Positions 15,545 to 24,670 are shown, counted from the stretch's first letter. The stretch: DNA of 34,033 nucleotides from Omnitrophica WOR_2 bacterium RIFCSPHIGHO2_02_FULL_67_20 (GCA_001805695.1 MHGT01000019.1:45438-79470), one strand, 5' to 3'. The notes: generated by a model from the sequence alone, not told the origin. Translations and numbers: made by a program.

Positions 15545-16263
15545 GGAACCAACAGTGATGACGGAATGGTGATGGGGTCGATGACCAGCTCGCCGACGTG
15601 CGCGGGCCCGTTAGCGATGAGACAGCCGCGCTTGGGCAGGCCGAACGTCACGGTCACGGCCGCCCGCACGGCGACGCCCTGGATGCGCCCGGTGTCGCCG
15701 TCCAGGCCGGAGGGGATGTCCGCCGACACCACGGGCTTGCCCGCCCCGTTGATGCGGCGGATGAGCGAGGCGACGGGCTCCCGCACCGTCCCGGCGGCGC
15801 CGATCCCGAGCAGCGCGTCAATGATCACGCCGGCGTCGGCCAGCCACGACCCCAGCTCGGCCGCTTCCTCCGCGGTGGCGCACTCGCGGAGCGCGCAACC
15901 GAGCCCGCGCAGGATGCGGGCGTAGACCGCGGGCTCCTCCCGCAGCCGGTCCGCCCGCCCCGCCACGAGGATGCGCAATGGATAGCCCCACTCATGGAGG
16001 TGGCGGGCAGCGGCCAACCCGTCGCCGCCGTTGAAGCCAACACCGCAGCAGACGGCGATGGGCGCGGGACTGGCCGAGGTGAGGGTGCGGACGGCGCGGG
16101 CGAGTGCGAGGCCCGCGTGGTCCATGAGGAGGAGCCGGGGAATGCCGAGCGTGCCAATCGCGGCGGCGTCGATCGAGCGCATGCGCGCCACCGACACGGC
16201 CGGCGGCGAACCGTCGTACACGGAAGCGGCTGGGGGCGGGCCGGACGCGCTGCGGCCGCTCAA
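15541..16263 (-). CDS. NAD(P)H-hydrate epimerase (YjeF_N domain only)
   Basis: IAVCCGVGFNGGDGLAAARHLHEWGYPLRILVAG...DALLGIGAAGTVREPVASLI...SADIPSGLDGDTGRIQGVAVRAAVTVTFGLPKRG. Confidence 0.9.
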   Translation of the reverse strand: MSGRSASGPPPAASVYDGSPPAVSVARMRSIDAAAIGTLGIPRLLLMDHAGLALARAVRTLTSASPAPIAVCCGVGFNGGDGLAAARHLHEWGYPLRILVAGRADRLREEPAVYARILRGLGCALRECATAEEAAELGSWLADAGVIIDALLGIGAAGTVREPVASLIRRINGAGKPVVSADIPSGLDGDTGRIQGVAVRAAVTVTFGLPKRGCLIANGPAHVGELVIDPITIPSSLLVP

Positions 16264-16266
16264 CGG

Positions 16267-16524
16267 CTACGACGCCTTCGGGGAGGAGCCGGCAGCCGCG
16301 GCGCCAGCGCCGGCGGCCGGTGCGGCGGCGGATGCCGCCTCTTCTTTTTCCTTCTTGCGGGCCTTCATCTTGACCTGCTTGATCTTCGGCAGGCCGAACA
16401 TCGAGCGCCCGTCCGGCCACAGACCGCGCTCCATGAGATGCCGGACGCGCTCGTGGCGCTTGAGGACGTTACGCAGGGCTCCCCCGGCTTTGCCGGCGGA
16501 TTTCAAGGACGTGTGAATCGACAT
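16267..16524 (-). CDS. Small basic protein (TIGR04137-like, PVC-restricted family)
   Basis: MSIHTSLKSAGKAGGALRNVLKRHERVRHLMERGLWPDGRSMFGLPKIKQVKMKARKKEKEE, plus an Ala/Pro tail; family recognised from memory. Confidence 0.75.
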   Translation of the reverse strand: MSIHTSLKSAGKAGGALRNVLKRHERVRHLMERGLWPDGRSMFGLPKIKQVKMKARKKEKEEAASAAAPAAGAGAAAAGSSPKAS

Positions 16525-16532
16525 CGAAAGGG

Positions 16533-16616
16533 CTTTTTCTGATTACGCAGATTTTGGGACGATTACGCAGATACAGACTACATCTGCGAAATCACGGCAC
16601 AATCTGCGAAATCATC
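16533..16616. repeat. Intergenic inverted array of GATTACGCAGAT / ATCTGCGAAATC units
   Basis: tctgattacgcagattttgggacgattacgcagatacagactacatctgcgaaatcacggcacaatctgcgaaatcatcc. Confidence 0.85.
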
Positions 16617-16626
16617 CTTTGTTTTG

Positions 16627-17238
16627 TTACAGCGTCTTCACGAAACAGTCGCGGTACTTCGTCTTCAGCGTGGACACCTTCTCGACCGCATGGTCCTTCG
16701 ACGGGAACGGGCCGACGTACACCATCGTCCGGCCGCCGTCGCGAATGACGAGGAACGCCCGCTCCCCCTTCGACCGCAGCCGGTCCATCTCTTTCTTCGC
16801 CAGCTGCGGCTGGCTGAAAGTCACGACCTGGACCGCGTAGCGCGACTTGCCCGCTTTCGCCTTCGCCGGCTCCTTCTTGCGAGCCGGCACCGGGCCGGCC
16901 GGCGTGGCCGCCTTCATCGCGGGAGCGGGAATCGCCGTCGGGGCGGGCATGGGAGCCGGGGCGGCTGCGCTGACCTGCCGCTCAGCCTGCGGCGTCTGCG
17001 GACTGGTCTGCTGGCGCGCGAGGATGGCTCGCTCGGTCCTGGCCAACTGCTTGCCCCGCTCGACGCCTGAGGCGAAGATGATGGTGAGGCCGATCACGCC
17101 CGCCATCGCGGCCAAGACGAGCTGGTCATGGCGCAACTGAAACAGCACCCGGCCCAGCGTGTCGCGATGATGCGGACGCGGAGCTGACTTCTGCGTCAGC
17201 TCAAAGAGCTCAAGCTGTTTTCCCTGCTCCGGTCCCAT
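16627..17238 (-). CDS. SPOR-domain membrane protein
   Basis: TM LVLAAMAGVIGLTIIFASGV; C-terminal SRYAVQVVTFSQPQLAKKEMDRLRSKGERAFLVIRDGGRTMVYVGPFPSKDHA. Confidence 0.82.
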   Translation of the reverse strand: MGPEQGKQLELFELTQKSAPRPHHRDTLGRVLFQLRHDQLVLAAMAGVIGLTIIFASGVERGKQLARTERAILARQQTSPQTPQAERQVSAAAPAPMPAPTAIPAPAMKAATPAGPVPARKKEPAKAKAGKSRYAVQVVTFSQPQLAKKEMDRLRSKGERAFLVIRDGGRTMVYVGPFPSKDHAVEKVSTLKTKYRDCFVKTL

Positions 17239-17289
17239 TCAACAGCCTTCTATTGTACGCACCCGCCGTCCGTTCGTCAACCCCCCACG

Positions 17290-17447
17290 CAGATGGCGGT
17301 ACAGATGACCGCTGATCGTCGTATCTGCGGCAATCCCTGCCCGCCGAAGCCCTGCTTCGCCGGAGCGAAGCCCCGGCTTCGCAGAGGCGAGCCTCGGCGC
17401 AGGCGGGTGCGCCCTCCGATCTGCGAAAATCTGCGTCCTCACGAATC
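17290..17447. repeat. Composite intergenic inverted repeat: ATCTGCGGCAATC/GATCTGCG units with a nested GAAGCC/GGCTTC hairpin core
   Basis: Outer ctgatcgtcgtatctgcggcaatc ... gatctgcgaaaatctgcgtcc; inner cgaagccccggcttcg. Confidence 0.7.
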
Positions 17448-17458
17448 GCATTAGGACA

Positions 17459-18070
17459 CTACCGCGCCGCTCGTCCGCGGCCGAAGCGGTGCTCGGTGCC
17501 CTGCCGGAGGCGCTGGATGTTGGCGCGGTGCCGGACCGCGATGAGGAGCGCGAGGGCGCCGCCGAGGAGGATTTCCTCCGGCGGACGATGGAAGAGCGCT
17601 TGCGCGAGCGGCACCGTGGCCGCGGCGGCGAGCGAACCGACGGAGACGTAGCGCCAGGCGAGGAAGCACGCGAGCCACACCGTCGCGCACGCGAGCGCGA
17701 TGTCTGGGTACACGCCGACGAGGACGCCGATCGTCGTCGCCACGCCCTTGCCGCCCTGGAACTTCAGGAAGACGGGCGCCACGTGGCCGATGACCGCGGC
17801 GAGCCCGCAGGCGAACCGGAAGGCCGGCCCGGCGTCCGGCTGGAGGAGCGGTGCTACGAGGAGCGCCGCCGCGAGGCCCTTGGCCAGGTCGACGGCAAAC
17901 ACGAACGCGCCGGCCGTGAAGCCGGCGGAGCGCGTCACGTTCGTGGCACCCACGTTGCCGCTGCCGACGCTGCGAATGTCCACCCGCTTGAGCCGCTTCA
18001 CGACGAGGTACGCGGTCGGGATCGAGCCGAGGAGATAGGAGCCCGCCAGCGCGATCAGCCACGCCGCCAT
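17459..18070 (-). CDS. plsY: Glycerol-3-phosphate acyltransferase PlsY
   Basis: MAAWLIALAGSYLLGSIPTAYLVVKRLKRVDIRSVGSGNVGATNVTRSAG...FLKFQGGKGVATTIGVLVGVYP. Confidence 0.96.
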   Translation of the reverse strand: MAAWLIALAGSYLLGSIPTAYLVVKRLKRVDIRSVGSGNVGATNVTRSAGFTAGAFVFAVDLAKGLAAALLVAPLLQPDAGPAFRFACGLAAVIGHVAPVFLKFQGGKGVATTIGVLVGVYPDIALACATVWLACFLAWRYVSVGSLAAAATVPLAQALFHRPPEEILLGGALALLIAVRHRANIQRLRQGTEHRFGRGRAAR

Positions 18071-19443
18071 GCCGCCCTCCGTCGCTGGCGGCTTGCCCGC
18101 TCCTGGTGCGAGACGTCCATCACGACCAGGCGGACCGGCACCCCGACCAGCGCCGGCGAGGCGTGCAGGCGCTTCAAGAGGTAGTGCCGGTATGGTCGCG
18201 GCAGGGCGCCGATGGGGCGCGTGGCGAGCTCCACCCGCGCCGGGCGCCCCGGCACCCACCGCGCCCGCTCGAGGCGGATCGCGCGCCCCCGCAGACGGGG
18301 TGGGGCGTGGGCGGCCCATGCCTGCCGCATCAGCGCCTCGCAGGCGCCATCCGAGAGCCCGTCGCGCAGGGCGCGCGCGACCCGCATCGCCTCGGCGACC
18401 GCGCGCATGACTTGAAACCCGGTCTTGGCCGACACCGGCAGGACTGGCGCTGCGGACGCGTCGGGCAGCAAATCCCGAATCGACTTCGCGAGTGCCTCTT
18501 CGCTGAGACGGCGCCGGCCGCCGGGAGCGCCGGGTGCCTGCATGAGATCCCACTTGTTCAGGAGCACCACGATGCCGCAGCCCGTCCCGCACAACCGGCA
18601 GAGCAGTCGCCGGTCGTCGCTGGTGATGCCCTGCGTCGCGTCCAGCACCACCAGCGCCACGTCGCAGCGCTGGATGGCCTCCATGGCGCGCGACATGGAG
18701 AAGGTATCGATGGGGTCGGTGACTTTCCGCCGGTGGCGCAGGCCCGCCGTGTCGATCAGCGCGATGGCGGCGCCCTGGAACTGGAGGCTGGATTCGACCG
18801 CGTCCCGCGTCGTGCCCGGCGCGTCGCTGACAATCGCCCGCTCGTCCCGCAGCAGCGCGTTGAAGAGCGAGGATTTGCCGACGTTCTGCCGCCCGACGAT
18901 CGCGAGGGCCAGCTCCGGCGCCGGCCCGCCGCCGGCCGAGGGCGGGCTGAAGCGGTCCACGAGGACATCGAGCAGATCGCCGGTGCCGGTGCCGTGCAGG
19001 GCCGACACGGCCGCCGTGTGCGGAGCACCCAGCGAGAAGAAGTCCGGCGGCACGACGGGCCGCTCGTCCGCCTTGTTCACCGCGAGCAGGACCGGCTTCC
19101 CCGTCCCGCGCAGGACGTCCATCACCATCGCGTCGGCCGGCAGCAGCCCGTCCCGGGCGTCGCAGACGAAGAGGAACCCCTCCGCCTCCTCCAGCGCCCG
19201 GCGGATCTGGCGCTGGACCGAGGCGGGCAGCCCCTCGGTGCGGGAAAACTCGAGGCCACCCGTGTCCAGCAGCCGCAGGACCCTCCCCCGCCACTCCACC
19301 CGCCCCTCGATCCGGTCGCGCGTGGTGCCGCGCGTCGTGGAGACGACCGCCCGGCGCTCGCCGAGGAGGCGGTTGAACAGGGTGGACTTGCCGACATTGG
19401 GGCGGCCGACGATGGCGATAAGGGGTGGACGGTTCGTGCTCAT
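18055..19443 (-). CDS. der: GTPase Der (EngA)
   Basis: Two G domains: IAIVGRPNVGKSTLFN...TTRGTTRDR and AIVGRQNVGKSSLFN...DAPGTTRDAVES. Start at MSTNRPP. Confidence 0.96.
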   Translation of the reverse strand: MSTNRPPLIAIVGRPNVGKSTLFNRLLGERRAVVSTTRGTTRDRIEGRVEWRGRVLRLLDTGGLEFSRTEGLPASVQRQIRRALEEAEGFLFVCDARDGLLPADAMVMDVLRGTGKPVLLAVNKADERPVVPPDFFSLGAPHTAAVSALHGTGTGDLLDVLVDRFSPPSAGGGPAPELALAIVGRQNVGKSSLFNALLRDERAIVSDAPGTTRDAVESSLQFQGAAIALIDTAGLRHRRKVTDPIDTFSMSRAMEAIQRCDVALVVLDATQGITSDDRRLLCRLCGTGCGIVVLLNKWDLMQAPGAPGGRRRLSEEALAKSIRDLLPDASAAPVLPVSAKTGFQVMRAVAEAMRVARALRDGLSDGACEALMRQAWAAHAPPRLRGRAIRLERARWVPGRPARVELATRPIGALPRPYRHYLLKRLHASPALVGVPVRLVVMDVSHQERASRQRRRAAWRRG

Positions 19444-19468
19444 GATGCGGGAACGGGACGCGGGACGC

Positions 19469-19594
19469 TCATCCCACCACCTGTTTGCCCCGCCAACGGC
19501 GGGGCTGGAATAAACCAATGAGACCGAACGTCCCGCCTGCCCGGTGAATTCCAGCGGGCTGCCTTCGGCAGCCCCGAACAGGTGGTGGGATCAA
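19469..19594 (-). repeat. ATCCCACCACCTG-type structured inverted repeat, copy B, with bridging micro-ORF (41 aa, TTG start)
   Basis: Outer stem ATCCCACCACCTGTT/AACAGGTGGTGGGAT, hairpins CCCCGCC-AAC-GGCGGGG, CTGGAAT...ATTCCAG, CGGGCTGCC-TTC-GGCAGCCCG. ORF MIPPPVRGCRRQPAGIHRAGGTFGLIGLFQPRRWRGKQVVG*. Confidence 0.9.
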
Positions 19595-19595
19595 C

Positions 19596-20144
19596 TCAGC
19601 TCAGCGCGCGGATACCCATGCGGACGTACATGGCCGCCGAGAGCAGGGTCAGCGCCGCGGCCGCCGCCAGCAGGGGCGTCGTCACGGCGGGCGGGCCGCC
19701 CAGGAGCACCGAGGGGATCACGAGCATTTGGGCGAAGGTCGTCGTCTTGCCCACGCGGCTCGGGTGGACGCTCCAGCGTCCCTTGATGACAAACAGTACC
19801 ACCGTGCCCGCCACGAGCAGGGCGTCCCGGCTGATGACGACGAGGTTGAACCACGCGGGAATGCGCATCCAGGCCGGCAGCCCCTGGATGACGGAACAGC
19901 TGATGAGCGCGCTGAGGATGAGCGTCTTGTCCGCGATCGGGTCGAGGAGGGTGCCCAGCTCGGTCTGCTGACGCTGGAGTCGGGCGAGGAACCCGTCGAT
20001 GGCGTCCGAGACGACCCCCACCGTGAAGAGCCCGAGCGCCAGGAAGCGGAGCCAGTCACGCTCCGGATGGTAATAGACCAGCGAGGCGACGATGGCCGGC
20101 GCCAATAAGATCCGGAAGATCGAGATCTTATTGGGTAAATTCAT
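19596..20144 (-). CDS. pgsA: CDP-diacylglycerol--glycerol-3-phosphate 3-phosphatidyltransferase-like
   Basis: MNLPNKISIFRILLAPAIVASLV...DAIDGFLARLQRQQTELGTLLDPIADKTL (CDP-alcohol phosphatidyltransferase signature DG..AR....G..LD...D). Confidence 0.93.
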   Translation of the reverse strand: MNLPNKISIFRILLAPAIVASLVYYHPERDWLRFLALGLFTVGVVSDAIDGFLARLQRQQTELGTLLDPIADKTLILSALISCSVIQGLPAWMRIPAWFNLVVISRDALLVAGTVVLFVIKGRWSVHPSRVGKTTTFAQMLVIPSVLLGGPPAVTTPLLAAAAALTLLSAAMYVRMGIRALS

Positions 20145-20290
20145 CCCACCACCTGCGCCTCACGGCGGCTCGTCGAATATCCCCGTAGGCCGCCGTGGCG
20201 GCGCGCGTCATCGCAATGGAACGAATCCGATCTAGGCCTGCACAACGCCGCGTCCCGCCGCAGGCGGGACGGCGCAGGTGGTGGGATCAT
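20141..20290 (-). repeat. ATCCCACCACCTG-type structured inverted repeat, copy C, with micro-ORF (49 aa)
   Basis: 17-bp perfect outer stem ATCCCACCACCTGCGCC/GGCGCAGGTGGTGGGAT, three internal stems (GTCCCGCC-GGCGGGAC; GCGGCG-CGCCGC; CACGGCGGC-GCCGCCGTG). ORF MIPPPAPSRLRRDAALCRPRSDSFHCDDARRHGGLRGYSTSRREAQVVG* ends in ATGA at pgsA start. Confidence 0.9.
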
Positions 20291-20299
20291 CCGCCCGGC

Positions 20300-20392
20300 A
20301 TCGCTGATGAACGCTGATGACGACGCTGATTCACGCTGATATCAGCGACAATCAGCGTTGAAATCAGCGGGGATCAGCGTTACCGCAGATCA
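20300..20392. repeat. Intergenic inverted array of CGCTGAT / ATCAGCG units
   Basis: cgctgatgaacgctgatgacgacgctgattcacgctgatatcagcgacaatcagcgttgaaatcagcggggatcagcg; abuts copy C. Confidence 0.88.
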
Positions 20393-20767
20393 GTTCTCTT
20401 TGTAGCGGAGCTCGACGCCGTGGTTCGGGCAGTACTTGACGTCCTCGCCGTAGAGCTCGCCGCCCACCGGGCAGAATTTCGTGCGGTTCGTCGCGACCGG
20501 AGTCGTCTGCTGCTGGGCTTTCTGCTCGCTCTCCTCGAGCGCGTGGCCCATCAACCCTCCGCCCAACGCCCCCAGCCCGGCGCCGATCGCCGTGCCAGCG
20601 CCCGCGCGGTCGCTCTGGTTGCCGACGATGGCGCCGGTCCCTGCGCCGAGCAGGCCGCCCAGCACCGCGCCCTGGGTCGTCTTCGACTGGGCCGCCGTCC
20701 CCATGGACTCGCACCCGACCGCGCCAACCGCCAACAGCGCTATGCCGACCACTGCACCGTATCTCAT
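20390..20767 (-). CDS. Glycine-zipper lipoprotein-like protein
   Basis: Signal peptide with Cys (LLAVGAVGCES); GAVLGGLLGAGTGAIVGNQSDRAGAGTAIGAGLGALGGGLMGH. Confidence 0.82.
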   Translation of the reverse strand: MRYGAVVGIALLAVGAVGCESMGTAAQSKTTQGAVLGGLLGAGTGAIVGNQSDRAGAGTAIGAGLGALGGGLMGHALEESEQKAQQQTTPVATNRTKFCPVGGELYGEDVKYCPNHGVELRYKEN

Positions 20768-20853
20768 CTCATGTCCCTCCTGTTGAGCGTGATGACAACG
20801 CTTCTACTCTAGCACGGTGAGCCGCCCCACGCAACCACTCGTCCCGCCCCGCT

Positions 20854-21441
20854 TCAGCGCAACACCCGCCACCGGGTCACGGGCCAGAAGATGCACATCG
20901 CCCGCCCGATCAGCAGCTGCCGCGGGACAAACCCCCAGAAGCGGCTGTCGTGGGACGACGAAGAGTTGTCCCCGAGGACGTAGAACGAGCCTTCCGGCAC
21001 CCGCACCGCCTGCTGCTCCTGGCCGTACGCGCCCTGGTTGTAGTAGAAGTTGGCCGAGAAGATGCCCTGACCGTTCGGCGGCTGGCCGTTGACCAGGACC
21101 CGGCCGCTGCGGATCTCGACGGTGTCGCCGCCGACCGCGGCCAGGCGCTTGATGAAGGGGCGCTTCGGGTCGTCGGGGTAGCGGAAGACGATGATCTCGC
21201 CGCCGCGCGGCGCCCGGAAGTGATAGAGGAACTTGTTGACCAGGATGCGGTCGCCCTCGATCAGGGTCGGCCGCATGGAGCCGGACGGGATCTTGAAGGG
21301 CGCCATGATGAACGTCCGGATGAACAGGGCGAGCGCGACCGCCCACAGGAGCGACTCGATGTTCTCGCGCCATGGCGAGGCCGGTTTCGCGGGAGCGAGC
21401 GCCGCGCGGGAAGCGCGGGACGGACGGCGCCGGAAGGGCAT
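20854..21441 (-). CDS. lepB: Signal peptidase I
   Basis: PFKIPSGSMRPTLIEGDRILVNKF, DDPKRPFIKRLAAVGGDTVEI, YVLGDNSSSSHDSRFWGFVP. Confidence 0.96.
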   Translation of the reverse strand: MPFRRRPSRASRAALAPAKPASPWRENIESLLWAVALALFIRTFIMAPFKIPSGSMRPTLIEGDRILVNKFLYHFRAPRGGEIIVFRYPDDPKRPFIKRLAAVGGDTVEIRSGRVLVNGQPPNGQGIFSANFYYNQGAYGQEQQAVRVPEGSFYVLGDNSSSSHDSRFWGFVPRQLLIGRAMCIFWPVTRWRVLR

Positions 21442-23234
21442 CAGATTTTCAGGACCGCCAGGAACGCTTCCTGCGGAATCTCGACGTTGCCGAACTGCTT
21501 CATGCGCTTCTTCCCCTCCGCCTGGCGCTCCCACAGCTTCCGCTTGCGGGTGATGTCGCCGCCGTAGCACTTGCCCGTGACGTTCTTCGCGAGCGGCCGG
21601 ACGCTCTCGCGCGCGATGACGTGGCTGCCCACCGCCGCCTGGATGGCCACCTCGAAGAGCTGGCGCGGGATGAGCCCCTTGAGCCGTTCCACGAGGACCT
21701 TGCCCTTCTCGTACGCCTGGTCCTTCGCCACGATGGACGAGAGCGGCTCGCAGATCTTGCCGTTGAGCAGGATGTCGAGCTTCACGAGCTTCGCCGGCCG
21801 GTAGCCGATCACCTCGTAGTCGAACGAGCCGTAGCCGCGGGTGAGCGACTTGAGCCGGTCGTAGAAGTCGACGAGGATCTCGGCGAGCGGCATCTCGTAG
21901 ACGAGCTTCACGCGCGTCTCGCTCAGGTACTCGGTCGAGCGGTACAGGCCCCGCTTCTGGATGGCGAGGTCCATGAGCGCACCCACCGACTCCGCCGGGC
22001 AGAGGATGACCGCCTGGACGTACGGCTCGGCGATCTCCTTGATGGCCGAGGGGTGCGGCAGGTCGTTGGGCCGGTGGATCTCGATGAGCTTGCTCCCGTG
22101 CGTCGCGACCTGGAAGACGACGCTGGGTGTGGTGAGGACGAGGTCCACGCCATACTCCCGCTCGAGCCGCTCCTGGACGATCTCCATGTGGAGGAGGCCG
22201 AGGAACCCGCAGCGGAAGCCCTGGCCGAGCGCATCGGACTGCTCGGGCTCGAACCGGAACGCCGCGTCGGTGAGCGCAAATTTCTCCATCGCCGTCCGGA
22301 GGGTGGTCAGCTCCTGAGTGTTGGCCGGATAGATGCCGGCGAACACCATCGGCTTCAGGCGCGTGAAGCCGGGCAGCGGCTCGGCCGAGGGCCGGCCGGC
22401 TTCCGTCACCGTATCGCCGGCGATGACATCGTGCGGGCTGCGGATGTTCGCCGTCAGGTAGCCCACTTCACCGGCGTGGAGCTCCGGCACCGGGTCGGGC
22501 TGGGGCGTGAAGACGCCCAGCTCCTGGATGTCGAATGTCTTGCCGTTGCCCATGAAGACGACCCGCATGCCCTTGCGGAGGGTGCCGTTGACGAGCCGCA
22601 CGAACACGATGACCCCCTTGTACGAGTCGTAGGTCGAGTCGAACACGAGGCACGAGAGCGGCTTCGCGGGGTCGCCGCCCGGCGGCGGGATGTCGCGGAC
22701 GATGCGCTCGAGGAGCTCATCCACGCCGCGCCCCTCCTTGGCGCTGACGCGGAGCGCGTCGACGTCGGAGCGCTGGAGGAGGCGGGCGATCTCTTCCTCA
22801 ACCCGTTCGGGCTGGGCGTTGGGCAAATCGATCTTGTTGATAACCGGGATGATCGCGAGGCCCTTGTCCCTGGCGAGCTGGTAGTTGGCCACGGTCTGCG
22901 CCTCCACCCCCTGCGCCGCGTCCACGACGAGGATGGTGCCCTCGCAGGCCTGCAGGCTCTTCGTCACCTCGAAGGAAAAGTCCACGTGGCCCGGCGTGTC
23001 GATGAGGTTCAGGATGTGCGTCCGCCCATCCGCCGCGGGATAGCGCAGGCGCACCGCGGAGGCCTTGATGGTGATGCCCCGCTCCCGCTCCAGGTCCATG
23101 TCGTCGAGCACCTGCTCGCGGAACTTGCGCTGGTCGCCGGTCCCGGTCGCCTGGATGAGGCGGTCGGCGAGCGTGGACTTGCCGTGGTCGATGTGCGCCA
23201 CGATGCAGAAGTTGCGGATGAGCCGGAGATCCAT
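21441..23234 (-). CDS. lepA: Elongation factor 4 (LepA)
   Basis: IRNFCIVAHIDHGKSTLADRLIQATGT...DTPGHVDFSFEV...NKIDLP; C-terminal LLNGKICEPLSSIVAKDQAYEKGK...AYGGDITRKRKL-like end. Confidence 0.97.
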   Translation of the reverse strand: MDLRLIRNFCIVAHIDHGKSTLADRLIQATGTGDQRKFREQVLDDMDLERERGITIKASAVRLRYPAADGRTHILNLIDTPGHVDFSFEVTKSLQACEGTILVVDAAQGVEAQTVANYQLARDKGLAIIPVINKIDLPNAQPERVEEEIARLLQRSDVDALRVSAKEGRGVDELLERIVRDIPPPGGDPAKPLSCLVFDSTYDSYKGVIVFVRLVNGTLRKGMRVVFMGNGKTFDIQELGVFTPQPDPVPELHAGEVGYLTANIRSPHDVIAGDTVTEAGRPSAEPLPGFTRLKPMVFAGIYPANTQELTTLRTAMEKFALTDAAFRFEPEQSDALGQGFRCGFLGLLHMEIVQERLEREYGVDLVLTTPSVVFQVATHGSKLIEIHRPNDLPHPSAIKEIAEPYVQAVILCPAESVGALMDLAIQKRGLYRSTEYLSETRVKLVYEMPLAEILVDFYDRLKSLTRGYGSFDYEVIGYRPAKLVKLDILLNGKICEPLSSIVAKDQAYEKGKVLVERLKGLIPRQLFEVAIQAAVGSHVIARESVRPLAKNVTGKCYGGDITRKRKLWERQAEGKKRMKQFGNVEIPQEAFLAVLKI

Positions 23235-23248
23235 GCAGGGGTGGGAGG

Positions 23249-24670
23249 TTACGCCGTCCGGGCCAGCCGAATGCCGGCCCGCATCAGTTCGGGCAGGCGG
23301 CTCCGCGATGGCGTCTCGGCGTAGATGCGGACGATGGGCTCCGTGCCGGAGCGCCGGAAGAGGAGCCAGCTGTCATCCTCGGCGATGACCTTGACGCCGT
23401 CCATCGTGCTGAACTCCCGGACGCGCAACCCGGCAACCCGCGCGGGCCGCCAGCGCGTGAGCGCATCGAAGAGCCGGTTCACTTTGGCCGTGGTGAGGTG
23501 GAAGTTCTGAAGGTCGCTGTGCCAGCGGCCGTAGCGCCGCTCAAGCTCCTTGACCATGGCGCCGAGTGTCTGGCGCCGGACCGCCATCGCCTCGAGCACG
23601 AACAGGCCGTTGAGAATGCCGTCGCGCTCGGGCAGGTAGCCGCGAATGCCAATTCCGCCGCTCTCCTCGCCGCCGATGAGGACATCCTCCTTGAGCATCC
23701 ACTCGACGATATACTTGAAGCCGACGGGTGTCTCCCGGACTTTCAGGCCGAGGTCGCGCGCCATGCGCTTGACCATCACGGTATTGGAGACCGTCGTGGC
23801 CACCGAGCCCGTCCGTCCCTTGGTTTCGACGAGATATTGGAGCAGAACGCACAAAATGATTCCGACTGGCAGCCGCTGGCCCGACGGACCGATCACGGCG
23901 ATGCGATCGGCGTCGCCATCGTTGGCGATCCCGAGGTGTGCGCGCTCTCGGCGGACCCGCGCGCACAGCGTGACGAGATTCTTTGCCACCGGCTCTGGGG
24001 CGTGGCCGCCGAACAACGGATCGCGTGCGCCGCGCAGCGTCTCGACCCGGCAGCGCCCGCCTCGCAGGAGCCGCTCGATGTACCGGTCCCCCGCCCCGTG
24101 CATCGAGTCCACGAGCACCCGCAGCGGCGCACGCCGGATGGCCGCGAGGTCCACGAACGCGCGGATGCCCGAGAGGAAGCGCGGGAGCATGTCGACCGTC
24201 CGGATGCGCCCCGCCTTGGCCGCCCCCTCGAAGGCGATTCGCTTCACCGCCGAGCGGCCGATGCGGCGCTCGATGGCGGCCACCGTATCCGAGGTCGCGG
24301 AGCCGCCGTAGCCCGCCTTCACCTTGAGGCCGTTATAGTCCGGCGGGTTGTGGCTGGCGGTGATCATGATCCCGGCGGACAACCGGGCGTCCTTGACGTA
24401 GCGGCTCACCGCGCACGTCGGCACCATGCGGTCGCTGAGGAGGACGCGGACGCCGTTGCCCGCCAGCACCTCGCTCACCGCCCGCGCGAACGAGTCGGAG
24501 AGGAACCGCGTGTCGTAGCCGACCGCCATCGTCACCCTGCCGCTCCGCCCCGCCGTGGCATGGTAGTGCTCGGCGATCGCCTGGGCGACGAGGCGGACGT
24601 TTGGAACGGTGAACTCCTCCGCCATGACCGCCCGCCAGCCCTCGGTGCCGAACTTGATCGTTGTTGTCAT
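23249..24670 (-). CDS. Phosphoglucomutase/phosphomannomutase family
   Basis: MTTTIKFGTEGWRAVMAEEF, GIMITASHNPPDYNGLKVKAGYGG, GIANDGDADRIAVIGPSG, GGEESGGIGIRGYLPERDGI. Confidence 0.95.
   Translation of the reverse strand: MTTTIKFGTEGWRAVMAEEFTVPNVRLVAQAIAEHYHATAGRSGRVTMAVGYDTRFLSDSFARAVSEVLAGNGVRVLLSDRMVPTCAVSRYVKDARLSAGIMITASHNPPDYNGLKVKAGYGGSATSDTVAAIERRIGRSAVKRIAFEGAAKAGRIRTVDMLPRFLSGIRAFVDLAAIRRAPLRVLVDSMHGAGDRYIERLLRGGRCRVETLRGARDPLFGGHAPEPVAKNLVTLCARVRRERAHLGIANDGDADRIAVIGPSGQRLPVGIILCVLLQYLVETKGRTGSVATTVSNTVMVKRMARDLGLKVRETPVGFKYIVEWMLKEDVLIGGEESGGIGIRGYLPERDGILNGLFVLEAMAVRRQTLGAMVKELERRYGRWHSDLQNFHLTTAKVNRLFDALTRWRPARVAGLRVREFSTMDGVKVIAEDDSWLLFRRSGTEPIVRIYAETPSRSRLPELMRAGIRLARTA

Noticed and set aside
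17459-19294. 611-aa minus ORF apparently fused to PlsY
   Set aside because: Upstream part is an out-of-frame reading of der; the real PlsY starts at MAAWLIALAGSYLLG (18070).
21372-23324. 650-aa plus-strand ORF
   Set aside because: Exactly antisense to lepA, low-complexity Arg/Asp/Glu/Ala/Val composition typical of high-GC antisense frames.
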